Source: Ruegeria arenilitoris
Lineage (GTDB): Bacteria > Pseudomonadota > Alphaproteobacteria > Rhodobacterales > Rhodobacteraceae
Assembly: GCF_013032855.1 (NCBI RefSeq)
Contig: NZ_WQDA01000005.1
Span: 1 to 64,000 of the forward strand
Length of the DNA stretch: 64,000 nucleotides
Direction of reading: 5' to 3'
Shown here: positions 8,129 through 16,771 of the stretch, piece after piece
Layout: each line of letters opens with the position of its first letter
Position numbering within the stretch: the first letter of the stretch is position 1
The notes under the pieces: model-generated
Databases searched by the model: none
The model's input: the letters and a program-made list of their open reading frames with translations, nothing else
What the model was told of the DNA's origin: nothing
Program-made: the position numbers and the translations under genes

Positions 8129-9172
8129 ATGGCAAAGCGGCAGCCATTCACGATCGGCCACGCCACTGTGGCGCCGGGATCGCGGCTTACCGTGGATCTG
8201 CCGGTCAGCGTTCTGTCGGACCATACCCCGGTGACCATGTCCGCGCATGTGGTGCATGGCCGACAGAACGGACCCACCGTCTTTGTCAGTGGTGGGGTGC
8301 ATGGTGATGAGGTGATCGGCGTCGAGATCATTCGCCGTCTGTTGCGTGCGCCCAACTTGGCGACATTGAAAGGCACGCTGATCGCGGTGCCGATCGTGAA
8401 TGCGTTCGGCTTCATCAACCATTCCCGCTATCTGCCCGACCGCCGCGACCTGAACCGGGTGTTTCCCGGCAGCGAGAACGGGTCGCTGGCCTCGCGGCTG
8501 GCGCATCTGTTCATGACAGAAATCGTCGCCCGCTCGGATCTGGGGATCGATCTGCATTCGGCGGCGATCCATCGCACGAACTATCCGCAGATCCGGATCT
8601 CGCCCGACAACCCTCGGACCAAGGAACTGGCCAGCGTTTTCGGAGCACCGATCGTCATCCAATCGCCTCTGCGCGACGGCTCATTGCGCGGCGCGGCGAA
8701 GGCGCAGGGGAAAGATATCCTGTTGTACGAAGCGGGCGAGGGTCTTCGCCTGGATGAACTGTCGATCCGCGCGGGACTTGCTGGCATTCTGCGGGTGCTG
8801 AGGCACATGGGGATGGTTCCCGCCAAGCGGATTTCCAAGCCCAAAGCGGCACCGCAGTTCTGTTCGTCAAGCAAGTGGTTGCGTGCCCCGATGGGTGGAA
8901 TCCTTCGGATCTACAAAGCCGACGGTGAACTGGTTCGCAAAGGTGATCTGCTGGGTGCCGTATCGGACCCGTTCGGCGAAGCCAGCGAGGACATCATCGC
9001 TCCGTTCGACGGCCTGATCGTCGGGCGCGCGGTCATGCCCGTGGTAAATGAGGGCGATGCCGTGTTTCACCTGGGGCGGGTCGGGTCCGTGGAAAAGGCC
9101 GAAGACTCGATGGAAGATATCAACGCGCAGCTGGAAGACGATCCCATGTTCGACGAGGACGAGATCATCTGA
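8129..9172 (+). CDS. Succinylglutamate desuccinylase/aspartoacylase (AstE/AspA) family metallohydrolase
   Basis: A 347-residue protein with the M14-like zinc site: GGVHGDE (about residues 55-61, His and Glu ligands) and IDLHSA (His) near residue 139. The substrate-binding DLNRVFPG motif comes between them. The C-terminal part is a barrel-like domain (LRAPMGGILRIYKADGELVRKGDLLG) seen in this family. Such enzymes remove acyl or amino-acid groups from amides. Next to a RimK ligase it may trim or reverse the added residues, which is an inference. It follows rimK by four bases and is followed by a strong terminator. Confidence 0.85.
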   Translation: MAKRQPFTIGHATVAPGSRLTVDLPVSVLSDHTPVTMSAHVVHGRQNGPTVFVSGGVHGDEVIGVEIIRRLLRAPNLATLKGTLIAVPIVNAFGFINHSRYLPDRRDLNRVFPGSENGSLASRLAHLFMTEIVARSDLGIDLHSAAIHRTNYPQIRISPDNPRTKELASVFGAPIVIQSPLRDGSLRGAAKAQGKDILLYEAGEGLRLDELSIRAGLAGILRVLRHMGMVPAKRISKPKAAPQFCSSSKWLRAPMGGILRIYKADGELVRKGDLLGAVSDPFGEASEDIIAPFDGLIVGRAVMPVVNEGDAVFHLGRVGSVEKAEDSMEDINAQLEDDPMFDEDEII

Positions 9173-9213
9173 ACGGTCCGACACGGATAAGAGGCTGGCA
9201 ATCCAGACACTTG

Positions 9214-9240
9214 GGGCGGCCTTGGCCGCCCTTCGTTTAT
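9214..9240 (+). terminator. Intrinsic terminator after the RimK cassette
   Basis: GGGCGGCC-TT-GGCCGCCC (9214-9231), an 8-bp perfect stem, is followed by TTCGTTTAT. It lies between convergent genes and may also slow transcription arriving on the other strand. Confidence 0.75.
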
Positions 9241-10382
9241 CCCAGGCGTTTCTTGAACCTGAGCGTCGCGGCCAGCATCCCAAGGACGGCAAACCCGATC
9301 ATCCACAGGATGTCACCGCGCAGAGCGTAAAGCGTTGCATCCCGCAGAACCACGCCGCGGATCATGTCCATGAAATGGGTGGCCGGCAGCACTTGGGCGA
9401 TCACCTGAACCGGCTTGGGCATTCCGTCGAACGGGAACATGAACCCCGACATCAGGATCGAGGGCAGCAGAACGAAAATCGTCATCTGCATGGACTGCAG
9501 CTGGTTCTGGGCCAGCGTCGAGATCACTAGGCCAAGCGACAGGCTGGCGATGATGAACAGAAGCGTTACCACCAGCAGCGGGATCATCCCTCCGTTTATG
9601 GGGACGTCGAACAGGAAATGTCCCAGCCCGAGGATGATCGCGACCTGCAGCAAACCCAGGAAGATGTAGGGAATGATCTTGCCGATCATCAGCTCGATGG
9701 ATTTGACCGGGGTGTTGATCAGCATCTCCATGTTCCCCCGCTCGCGCTCTCGGACGATGGCGGCCGAGGTGAACAGGATCATGGTCATGGTCAGGATGAC
9801 GCCCACAAGGCCGGGAACGATGTTCACCGCCGATCGTTGCTCGGGATTGAAATACAGCGTGACCTCGAAGGTCGGGACCTGACGGTTTGGTGGCTGTCGC
9901 AGCAATTCGGTCAGTGGCATGCTGCGCAGGGATTTGATAGCGCTGGCCACCATGGTGTCCGACCCGTCCACGATCCAATGAGCCACGGGGCGGCTGGATG
10001 TCTGGTTGGTGGCGTTGGGCAGGCCCAGTCCGATGGACGGGCTTCGGGCAAGCCGGTCATCGACGTCGGGCGGAATGATGAACGCGGCGCGCACGGTGGA
10101 TTCGGTGATCGCCTGCTCCGCTTCTTCCGGGGTCGCGAAGACCTCGGTGATGGTCACGACCTGCGTAGCCTGAACGATCTGAGCTAAGGTCCGGGACAGC
10201 GACGAGTCGGCCTGATCCACGATCCCGACCGGTATATGGCGGATGTTCGTGTTGATTGCGTATCCGAACAACAGCAGCTGGATCAGCGGGATCATGACGA
10301 CCATGGCAAAGGTCATCCGGTCACGCCGCAGTTGCAGCAGCTCTTTCTTGAGAACGGCGGTGATGCGGCGGAGCGATTTCAT
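9237..10382 (-). CDS. ABC-2 type transporter permease (drug/YbhR-like)
   Basis: From the ATG at 10382 the product has 381 residues. It has an N-terminal membrane helix (ELLQLRRDRMTFAMVVMIPLIQLLLFGYAIN), a large extracytoplasmic domain (about 45-185) and five C-terminal helices including VRERERGNMEMLINTPVKSIELMIGK. This is the layout of ABC-2 exporters of the YhhJ/YbhS/YbhR class. Its start overlaps the stop of the ATPase gene (ATGA). With the ATPase and the HlyD gene upstream it would form a tripartite-type efflux pump. The substrate is unknown. Confidence 0.88.
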   Translation of the reverse strand: MKSLRRITAVLKKELLQLRRDRMTFAMVVMIPLIQLLLFGYAINTNIRHIPVGIVDQADSSLSRTLAQIVQATQVVTITEVFATPEEAEQAITESTVRAAFIIPPDVDDRLARSPSIGLGLPNATNQTSSRPVAHWIVDGSDTMVASAIKSLRSMPLTELLRQPPNRQVPTFEVTLYFNPEQRSAVNIVPGLVGVILTMTMILFTSAAIVRERERGNMEMLINTPVKSIELMIGKIIPYIFLGLLQVAIILGLGHFLFDVPINGGMIPLLVVTLLFIIASLSLGLVISTLAQNQLQSMQMTIFVLLPSILMSGFMFPFDGMPKPVQVIAQVLPATHFMDMIRGVVLRDATLYALRGDILWMIGFAVLGMLAATLRFKKRLG

Positions 10383-11305
10383 TGGGCGGGCCCCTTCGTC
10401 GCGCTGACGAACACGTCTTCGAGATTGGGGCGCTGCACGGACATCGCCAGGTTGGGAAAGTCGGACAGGCGCGACGTGATCATCGCCATCGGATCGTTTT
10501 CCGACTTGTCCACCAGTACGCGCAATCGGGCACCCACCTGCGCCGTCGACAGCACCTTGGGCGTGTCGTCCAGTAGGTGTTTGACCTGCCGCAGACCCTC
10601 GCCTTCGGCCTCGATCACGGTGGCGTTCAGGTCTTCCATCAGTTGCCGGGGCGATCCATCCGCCTTTTTCACCCCATGCTCGAGGATGGCCAGCTTGTGA
10701 CACCGTTCCGCCTCGTCCATGAAATGCGTGGACACGATCATCGTCGCGCCCTGATCGACCAGGTCGAACAGCTGTTCCCAGAAAGACCGGCGGGTTTCGG
10801 GGTCGACGGCCGATGTCGGCTCGTCCAAAAACAACAGCTTGGGGCCGTGCAGCACCGTCGCGGCCAGCGCCAGTTTCTGCCGCTGCCCGCCGCTCATGCT
10901 GCCGCTCAGTTGATTGGCGTTTTCGGTCAGGTCGTAGGTTGTCAGCAGTTCGTCGATCCGGTCGGCGGATTTGCGGCGCGGCATTCCGTAGATCTCGGCG
11001 GCAAAGCGCAGGTTCTCCAGCACCGTCATGTCGCGGTAATACGAAAAGATCTGCGTCATGTACCCGATTTCATTCTTCAGCGGCTCGGCGTATTGCGGCA
11101 TTGGTCGGCCCAGCACCGAGACGGATCCGCTGCTGGGCGTCAGCAGTCCGGTCAGCATTCGCATCGTCGTTGTCTTGCCGCAGCCGTTCGGGCCCAGAAA
11201 CCCATAGATCTGACCCTGGCGTATCTCCAGGTCCAGGTTGCTGACGGCTGTCTTTTCCTTGAAACGGCGCGTCAGACCCTGGGTCGAGACCACCAGATCA
11301 CTCAT
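10379..11305 (-). CDS. ABC transporter ATP-binding protein of the exporter
   Basis: A 308-residue protein with Walker A GPNGCGKTT (about 39-47), the Q-loop in IGYMTQIFSYY, signature LSGSMSGGQRQKLALA, Walker B LLFLDEPTSAVDPETRR and the H-loop (STHFMDEAERC). The C-terminal 80 residues are the extension found in ABC-2 exporter ATPases. Four-base overlaps with both the upstream HlyD gene and the downstream permease show a tightly coupled operon. Confidence 0.92.
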   Translation of the reverse strand: MSDLVVSTQGLTRRFKEKTAVSNLDLEIRQGQIYGFLGPNGCGKTTTMRMLTGLLTPSSGSVSVLGRPMPQYAEPLKNEIGYMTQIFSYYRDMTVLENLRFAAEIYGMPRRKSADRIDELLTTYDLTENANQLSGSMSGGQRQKLALAATVLHGPKLLFLDEPTSAVDPETRRSFWEQLFDLVDQGATMIVSTHFMDEAERCHKLAILEHGVKKADGSPRQLMEDLNATVIEAEGEGLRQVKHLLDDTPKVLSTAQVGARLRVLVDKSENDPMAMITSRLSDFPNLAMSVQRPNLEDVFVSATKGPAQ

Positions 11306-12264
11306 GGCATCTTCACCTGAACGGGAACGCCCGCAGGCAGATCTCGGGCGGTTTCCGGCAGGTCGATTTCTGCCAGATAGACCAACCGCGTCCGATCATC
11401 CTTGTTCAACCCGTAGTAGGGGGTGAAGGACGGGTCGTCGCTGACCCATCGCACGGTGCCCGTCAGAGGTTGGTCCAGCCCGTCGACCCGAACCTCGAGA
11501 GAGTCTCCGGGTGCGATGTCCACCCGGCTGGGTTCGGGGACATAGACGCGGGCGTAAGGGGCCGCGCCGGACACCAGCACCGCGACCGGACTGCCCTGGG
11601 CGACCCGTTCCCCCAGGTTCCAGGGCAGGGAATCCAGGATGCCGTCCCGTGTCGCAACAACCGTCAGGTCATCCAGAACGGTCTGCTCGGCGGCAACCGC
11701 CGCTTCGGCCGCCCGCACATTGGCCCGGGCCACCGACAGATCTTCGGGGCGGGTTCCGTTTTCCAGTTCTTTCAGGGACTCCCGAGCGCTTTCCAGTGCC
11801 GCCCGAGCGGAATCGCGTGCGGCAATATCCTGATCCAGGCGCGCCTGGCTGACGACCGAGTTGACGACCAGCTGGGAATTCCTCTGATACACGGCTTCTG
11901 CGTCCAGCAGACGCGCCTCGGCCCCGGCGACGTTGGCGCGCGCGATCGCTATCTCCTCCTCGCGCGGACCGACTTCCAGTTTCAGCAGCGTGGCCTGCGA
12001 TTTCTCCAGTTCCGCCTGCGCGAGGTTCAGCTTCGCGGTCTGCAGATCCGTGTCAAACCTGACCAGCACGTCGCCGACCTTGACCGGAGACCCTTCTGCA
12101 ACAGGCAGTTCCACGATGATCTCATTGGCCGTTGCCGTCAGTGCGACCCGGTCCCGCGCCAGAACTCCCAGCGCGGTGCCGGTGTTCTGGCCCGAACATC
12201 GGTCCAGCAACGCAGCAGGGAGAATGGCCATGACCAGCAGCGGAATCGGCAGGGACACATTCAT
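11302..12264 (-). CDS. HlyD-family periplasmic adaptor (membrane fusion) protein
   Basis: From the ATG at 12264, preceded by AAGGAG about 11 bases upstream, the product has 320 residues. The hydrophobic N-terminus (LPIPLLVMAILPAALL) acts as signal or anchor. A biotinyl-lipoyl-like half (IIVELPVAEGSPVKVGDVLVRFD), a long coiled coil (about 75-175, AQAELEKSQATLLKLE...) and a beta-barrel domain (DGILDSLPWNLGERV) follow. It links the inner-membrane ABC exporter to an outer-membrane channel; no outer-membrane gene is present in the window. Confidence 0.87.
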   Translation of the reverse strand: MNVSLPIPLLVMAILPAALLDRCSGQNTGTALGVLARDRVALTATANEIIVELPVAEGSPVKVGDVLVRFDTDLQTAKLNLAQAELEKSQATLLKLEVGPREEEIAIARANVAGAEARLLDAEAVYQRNSQLVVNSVVSQARLDQDIAARDSARAALESARESLKELENGTRPEDLSVARANVRAAEAAVAAEQTVLDDLTVVATRDGILDSLPWNLGERVAQGSPVAVLVSGAAPYARVYVPEPSRVDIAPGDSLEVRVDGLDQPLTGTVRWVSDDPSFTPYYGLNKDDRTRLVYLAEIDLPETARDLPAGVPVQVKMP

Positions 12265-12564
12265 CAAATCATCGTCTCCTTGGTCGGGGCGGTTTGGTAT
12301 CGGTGTCAATTTCTGCCCCGACTCAAAGGTTTAACAGAGGACGGAGAAATCACAAAAGCCGAACCGAATGGGCCAATACCAAGCCACTCAAGGACGCCCA
12401 GGCAGCAAACTCAAGAGATTGGTCCCGCACGCGATCGGCTGAGTGCCTTCGTGACCGCGTTGCAATGTTGGGCCAAAACACGGGCGCGCTCAGGCCGCAA
12501 TTAATCCTTGCAACCGGTTGCAAAAAAGAACATGCTCCCGCCAGAAATATACCCAGAGGTCACA
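12265..12564. other. Divergent intergenic region between the exporter and iolG
   Basis: About 300 bases without a supported gene. It must hold the exporter promoter (reverse strand) and the iolG promoter. The only clear element is the LacI-type palindrome at 12508-12523. Confidence 0.5.
12508..12523. promoter_or_regulatory. LacI-type operator upstream of iolG (perfect palindrome)
   Basis: TTGCAACCGGTTGCAA is a perfect 16-bp palindrome with the central CG pair typical of LacI-family operators. The identical 16-mer recurs at 25622-25637, and related sites lie at 13558-13573 and 29003-29018. The LacI-type gene at 27943-28992 is the likely repressor. Confidence 0.8.
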
Positions 12565-13578
12565 ATGCTCAGAATCGGATTGCTTGGAGCAGGGCGCATC
12601 GGAACCGTCCACGCGCAAGCCATTTCGGACCACCCGGACAGCACGCTTGTTGCGGTTTCGGACGCTATGGAAGACGCCGCCGCACGTCTGGCGCAAGCGC
12701 ATGGAGCCGTGGCGCGCACGTCGGAGGACATCATCGCCGACCCGGATATCGACGCGGTGCTGATCGCCACGCCGACGGATACGCATTCGGACCTCATCGA
12801 GGCGGCGACGGCGGCGGGCAAGGCCGTTCTGTGCGAAAAGCCGGTCGATCTGGACCTGAACCGCGCCCTCGCCTGCCAGCAAGCCGTGGCAGGTACCGGT
12901 CAACCGGTCATGATCGGGTTCAATCGGCGTTTCGATCCGGGGTTTGGCGCATTGAAATCCGCCGTTCAGTCCGGCGAGATCGGAAGCCCCGAATTGCTGT
13001 CGATCACTTCTTTTGATCCGGCGCCGCCCCCGATTTCCTATGTCAAAGTATCGGGCGGATTATTTCGGGACATGACGATACATGATTTCGACCTCGCCAA
13101 TTTCATCATGGGTGACGTACCCGTCACTGTTTCGGCCGTTGGCACATCGACCGTGGACCCCGCCATCGCCGAGGCGGGGGATGTGGACACAGCCGTCGTC
13201 ACCATGACCTACAAGGACGGTCGGATCGCCGTCATCAAGAATTCTCGCCGGGCCGTATACGGCTATGATCAACGGGTCGAGGTCTTGGGGTCCGGCGGGC
13301 TGCTGCAGGCGCGCAACGTGCTCGAGAACAACCTGGTGAAATCCACGTCCGACGGCGTGATCAGTGCCAAGCCGACCTACTTCTTTCTCGAACGCTACAT
13401 GCCTGCCTATCGGGCGGAATGGGATGCGTTCGTGACTGCGGTCAAGACCGGATCCGCCGTGCCGGTGACGTTGGAAGACGGCGTCGCAGCGCTGGCCCTG
13501 GCCGAAGCTGCGACCCGATCGGCCAGGACGGGTATTCCGGTAAAGCTGGAGGAAATTTTGAAACCGGTTGCAAAATGA
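12565..13578 (+). CDS. iolG: Inositol 2-dehydrogenase (Gfo/Idh/MocA family)
   Basis: The product from the ATG at 12565 (GAGG upstream) has 337 residues. It has the NAD-binding loop LGAGRIG (about 6-12), the EKP motif LCEKPVDLD near residue 92 and the C-terminal substrate segment with GGLFRDMTIHDFDLANF, where the conserved Asp and His of inositol dehydrogenases sit. It oxidises myo-inositol to scyllo-inosose with NAD+. The nearby inositol importer and iolDEBC genes support this specific function over other Gfo/Idh members. Confidence 0.88.
   Translation: MLRIGLLGAGRIGTVHAQAISDHPDSTLVAVSDAMEDAAARLAQAHGAVARTSEDIIADPDIDAVLIATPTDTHSDLIEAATAAGKAVLCEKPVDLDLNRALACQQAVAGTGQPVMIGFNRRFDPGFGALKSAVQSGEIGSPELLSITSFDPAPPPISYVKVSGGLFRDMTIHDFDLANFIMGDVPVTVSAVGTSTVDPAIAEAGDVDTAVVTMTYKDGRIAVIKNSRRAVYGYDQRVEVLGSGGLLQARNVLENNLVKSTSDGVISAKPTYFFLERYMPAYRAEWDAFVTAVKTGSAVPVTLEDGVAALALAEAATRSARTGIPVKLEEILKPVAK
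13558..13573. promoter_or_regulatory. Near-perfect LacI-type operator inside the 3' end of iolG
   Basis: TTGAAACCGGTTGCAA differs by one base from the perfect operator and overlaps the last codons of iolG. It lies about 130 bases before the binding-protein gene, so it could control a second promoter for the transporter genes or act as an auxiliary site for looping. Confidence 0.55.
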
Positions 13579-13700
13579 CGTGAAGTATTGAAACTGAAAC
13601 GGCCCCGATGCGTATCGGTGCGACAGAGATTCGGCCTTGCCGGATGAATGGGTCCAGGACCCGGACAAGACAAAAATCTGTCCTAGTGGGAGGAAACGTA

Positions 13701-14621
13701 ATGAACAAATTTTTCAAAGGTGCTTTGGCCGCCGGCGCGCTGGCGCTGGCCACTCCGGCCTTTGCGCAGGACATCGTCGTGGTATCGCACGGCCAGGCGA
13801 ATGACGCGTTCTGGAACGTGGTCAAGAACGGGGTCGAGCAGGCCGGCACGGATATGGGCGTAAACGTCGAGTACCGTGCGCCCGAAACCTTCGACATGGT
13901 TGCCATGTCGCAGTTGATCGACGCTGCCGTAAACCAGGAGCCCGACGGGCTGATCGTCTCGATCCCGGACGCCGACGCGCTTGGCCCCTCGATCGAACGC
14001 GCGGTTGCCGCGGGTATCCCGGTGATCTCGATGAACTCGGGCTCGGACGTGTCCAAGAAGCTGGGCGCGGCGCTGCATGTGGGTCAGGATGAATTCGACG
14101 CCGGCAAGGCCGCCGGTGAGAAGCTGGCCGAGATGGGCGGCAAGAACGCGATCTGTGTGAACCACGAGGTTGGCAACGTCGCGCTGGACCTGCGCTGCGC
14201 GGGCTTTGCTGAAGGCTTTGGCGGCAATGTGACCGTTCTGCCGACGTCCAACGATCCGTCCGAGATCGAGTCGAAAGTGTCGGCGGCTCTGGCTTCGGAT
14301 GAAAGCGTCGATACCGTGATGGCGCTGGGCGCAAGCTCGGCCGGTGAGCCCACAGTGGCCGCCGTCAAAGGGTCGGGGCGCGACGTGAACGTGGCTTCGT
14401 TCGACCTGTCGGCCAACTTCCTGCAGTCGATCGTCGATGGTGACGCGGCCTTTGCGGTAGACCAGCAGCAGTATCTGCAGGGTTACCTGCCGGTCGTGTT
14501 TATGGCGCTGAACGCCAAGTACGGCCTGATGCCGGGCGGCAACGTGCCCTCGGGTCCGAACCTGATCACCGCCGACAAGGCCGGTCAGGTGGTCGAGCTG
14601 TCCGCTCAGGGCATCCGCTGA
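13701..14621 (+). CDS. Sugar ABC transporter substrate-binding protein, probably for inositol
   Basis: The ATG at 13701 follows GGGAGGAAAC. The 306-residue product starts with a Sec signal peptide (cleavage after ATPAFA) and is a type 1 periplasmic binding fold protein (VVVSHGQANDAFWNVVKNGVEQA, DGLIVSIPDADAL, IPVISMNSGS) of the ribose/inositol-binding group. It delivers substrate to the permease and ATPase encoded next. Placement after iolG and inside the LacI regulon argues for inositol or a close relative. Confidence 0.88.
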   Translation: MNKFFKGALAAGALALATPAFAQDIVVVSHGQANDAFWNVVKNGVEQAGTDMGVNVEYRAPETFDMVAMSQLIDAAVNQEPDGLIVSIPDADALGPSIERAVAAGIPVISMNSGSDVSKKLGAALHVGQDEFDAGKAAGEKLAEMGGKNAICVNHEVGNVALDLRCAGFAEGFGGNVTVLPTSNDPSEIESKVSAALASDESVDTVMALGASSAGEPTVAAVKGSGRDVNVASFDLSANFLQSIVDGDAAFAVDQQQYLQGYLPVVFMALNAKYGLMPGGNVPSGPNLITADKAGQVVELSAQGIR

Positions 14622-14640
14622 TACCGGCGGGCTGAAAATC

Positions 14641-14664
14641 GGGGCGGCGTCAGGGCGCCGCCCC
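14641..14664 (+). terminator. GC-rich stem-loop between binding protein and permease genes
   Basis: GGGGCGGCG-TCAGGG-CGCCGCCCC forms a 9-bp stem with no T-run. In ABC importer operons such hairpins stabilise the binding-protein mRNA or cause partial termination, giving excess binding protein. That role is inferred here. Confidence 0.55.
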
Positions 14665-14683
14665 TGCCAAACGGGAGGAAACC

Positions 14684-15790
14684 ATGACCGAGTCTGCACA
14701 AGCGGCGATGGACGAACGGATCAAGAAGGAACCGTTCCTGACCAAGCTGATGAAGCGGCCCGAACTGGGGGCCATCGCAGGGGCGATCCTTGTCTTCATC
14801 TTCTTCGCCATCACGGCCGATGAATCGATGTTCACGCTTGCCGGCATCATGAACTTCATGACCCCGGCCGCCCAACTGGGTATTCTGGCCATCGGCGCGG
14901 CGCTGCTGATGATCGGGGGCGAGTTTGACCTGTCGATCGGCTCCATGGTGGCCTTTGCCGGCCTGTTCTTTGGGGTCTGCGTGGTGACCTGGCAGCTGCC
15001 CCTGGTCGCCGCGATCCCGATGACTTTTGTTTTTGCGGCCTTTGTCGGGGCAATCAACGGCACCATCGTCATCCGCTCGGGCCTGCCATCCTTCATCGTG
15101 ACGCTGGCCTTTCTGTTCATTCTCCGCGGCCTGTCCCTGGTGGGGCTCAAGGCCGCCACCGGCGGGTCGACCCAGCTGCGCGGCGTGCGCGATCAGGTCG
15201 AAAATGACTGGCTCGCGCCGTTCTTTTCCGGCGAAGCCTTCGGCAGCCTGTTTACCTGGCTGGCCGAAAAGGGCTTGATCGACACGTTCAAAAGCGGCGC
15301 GCCCAAAGTGCCGGGTGTCCCGGTTGAAATCCTGTGGTTCGTGGCCTTCGCCATTGCCGCCACCTATGTTCTGCTGCGCACCCCGGCCGGCAACTGGATC
15401 TTCGCCTCGGGCGGCGACCGGGTTGCGGCGTCGAACTCGGGCGTACCGGTGAACCGGGTCAAGATTTCACTGTTCATGCTGACTGCCTGTTGTGCCGCGC
15501 TGGTGGCGATCATCACCGTGATCGACGCAGGCTCGACCGATGCGCGGCGCGGCTTCCAGAAGGAATTCGAGGCGATCATCGCCGCGGTGATCGGTGGCTG
15601 TTTGCTGACCGGCGGGTATGGCTCGGCCATCGGGGCGTTTTTCGGGGCGATCATCTTCGGCATGGTGGTCATCGGCCTGACCTATACCGATTTCGATCAG
15701 GACTGGTTCCAGGTGTTCCTAGGGGCGATGCTGCTGATCGCTGTTCTGTTCAACAACGCGATCCGCAAACGCGTAACCGGGGAGCGCTGA
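14684..15790 (+). CDS. Sugar ABC transporter permease, probably for inositol
   Basis: A 368-residue RbsC/FrcC-type permease with about ten helices. The hallmark [18 protein letters not shown] lies at about 82-99 and the coupling region [18 protein letters not shown] segment near residue 250. An extra stretch of roughly 50 residues ([19 protein letters not shown]...) sits in the middle. GGGAGGAAACC precedes the ATG. It forms the membrane channel of the importer with the adjacent ATPase. Confidence 0.9.
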   Translation: MTESAQAAMDERIKKEPFLTKLMKRPELGAIAGAILVFIFFAITADESMFTLAGIMNFMTPAAQLGILAIGAALLMIGGEFDLSIGSMVAFAGLFFGVCVVTWQLPLVAAIPMTFVFAAFVGAINGTIVIRSGLPSFIVTLAFLFILRGLSLVGLKAATGGSTQLRGVRDQVENDWLAPFFSGEAFGSLFTWLAEKGLIDTFKSGAPKVPGVPVEILWFVAFAIAATYVLLRTPAGNWIFASGGDRVAASNSGVPVNRVKISLFMLTACCAALVAIITVIDAGSTDARRGFQKEFEAIIAAVIGGCLLTGGYGSAIGAFFGAIIFGMVVIGLTYTDFDQDWFQVFLGAMLLIAVLFNNAIRKRVTGER

Positions 15791-15791
15791 C

Positions 15792-16613
15792 ATGACCGAA
15801 GATACCAAGTTCCATCACGGCGATGCGGTCAAGGACGTGGCCCCGGTCGTCGAAATGAAAGAGATCGAAAAGCATTTCGGCAACATCATTGCGCTGGCGG
15901 GCGTCAGTTTCGACGTCAAGCCGGGTGAATGCCACTGCCTGCTGGGTGACAACGGGGCGGGCAAATCGACCTTCATCAAGACGATGTCGGGCGTGCACAA
16001 ACCCACCAAGGGCGAGATCTATTTCGAAGGTCAGCCGATGTCCTTCGACACGCCCCGCGACGCGATGGAGGCGGGCATCGCCACCGTGTTCCAGGACCTG
16101 GCGATGATCCCGCTGATGAGCGTCACGCGCAATTTCTTCATGGGGCGCGAGCCGACCAAGGGGAAAGGTTTGTTGAAACGGTTCGACATCGAGCACGCCA
16201 ACGAGGTCTGCATGGAAGAGATGCGCAAGATGGGCATCAACCTGCGCGGCCCCGATCAGGCGGTGGGAACCCTGTCGGGGGGCGAGCGTCAGACCGTGGC
16301 GATTGCCCGTGCGGTCTATTTCGGCGCCAAGATCCTGATCCTGGACGAACCGACCTCGGCGTTGGGCGTGCGGCAGACCTCGAACGTGCTGGCTACCATC
16401 GACAAGGTGCGCCACCAGGGCATCGGTGTGGTCTTCATCAGCCACAACGTCCGCCACGCGTTGGCCGTGGGCGACCGGTTCACGGTTCTGAACCGCGGCA
16501 AGACGCTGGGCACCGCCCGGCGCGGTGAGATCTCGCCCGAAGAGCTGCAGGACATGATGGCCGGCGGGCAGGAGATGGCCGAGCTGGAAGGGTCGCTGGG
16601 CGGCACCGTCTGA
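15792..16613 (+). CDS. Sugar ABC transporter ATP-binding protein (single-domain), probably for inositol
   Basis: The 273-residue product carries Walker [10 protein letters not shown] (52-60), signature LSGGERQ (161-167), Walker B ILILDEP (181-187) and an H-loop in FISHNVRHA. It has only one nucleotide-binding domain, unlike the two-domain RbsA type, so it resembles the FrcA layout and probably works as a homodimer. The gene starts one base after the permease stop. Confidence 0.9.
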   Translation: MTEDTKFHHGDAVKDVAPVVEMKEIEKHFGNIIALAGVSFDVKPGECHCLLGDNGAGKSTFIKTMSGVHKPTKGEIYFEGQPMSFDTPRDAMEAGIATVFQDLAMIPLMSVTRNFFMGREPTKGKGLLKRFDIEHANEVCMEEMRKMGINLRGPDQAVGTLSGGERQTVAIARAVYFGAKILILDEPTSALGVRQTSNVLATIDKVRHQGIGVVFISHNVRHALAVGDRFTVLNRGKTLGTARRGEISPEELQDMMAGGQEMAELEGSLGGTV

Positions 16614-16625
16614 AGGTTTCTCCCC

Positions 16626-16650
16626 GGTGTCCCGCATCGCGCGGGGCACC
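16626..16650 (+). terminator. Stem-loop after the importer operon
   Basis: GGTGTCCCGC-ATCGC-GCGGGGCACC is a 10-bp stem with one wobble pair, placed 13 bases after the ATPase stop. There is no T-run, so it may be a weak terminator or an mRNA-end stabiliser. Confidence 0.5.
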
Positions 16651-16726
16651 AATATCACCAGGGTCCGGCAGGCCGGGCCACCCGGTCTGGGTGGTGGGCG
16701 TGTCGGATCCTTTCACGACAGAATGA

Positions 16727-16742
16727 TTGCAACGGATTGCCC
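16727..16742. promoter_or_regulatory. Degenerate LacI-type operator upstream of iolD
   Basis: TTGCAACGGATTGCCC matches the 16-bp operator at 12 positions, including the whole left half-site. It lies 30 bases before iolD. The weak right half makes binding uncertain. Confidence 0.35.
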
Positions 16743-16771
16743 ATAGCGGCCTCGTTCTGAAAGGGATCATG

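Noticed and set aside
7156..8418. 420-codon reverse frame over rimK
   Set aside because: Shadow of rimK and the AstE/AspA gene; no recognisable family and poor composition.
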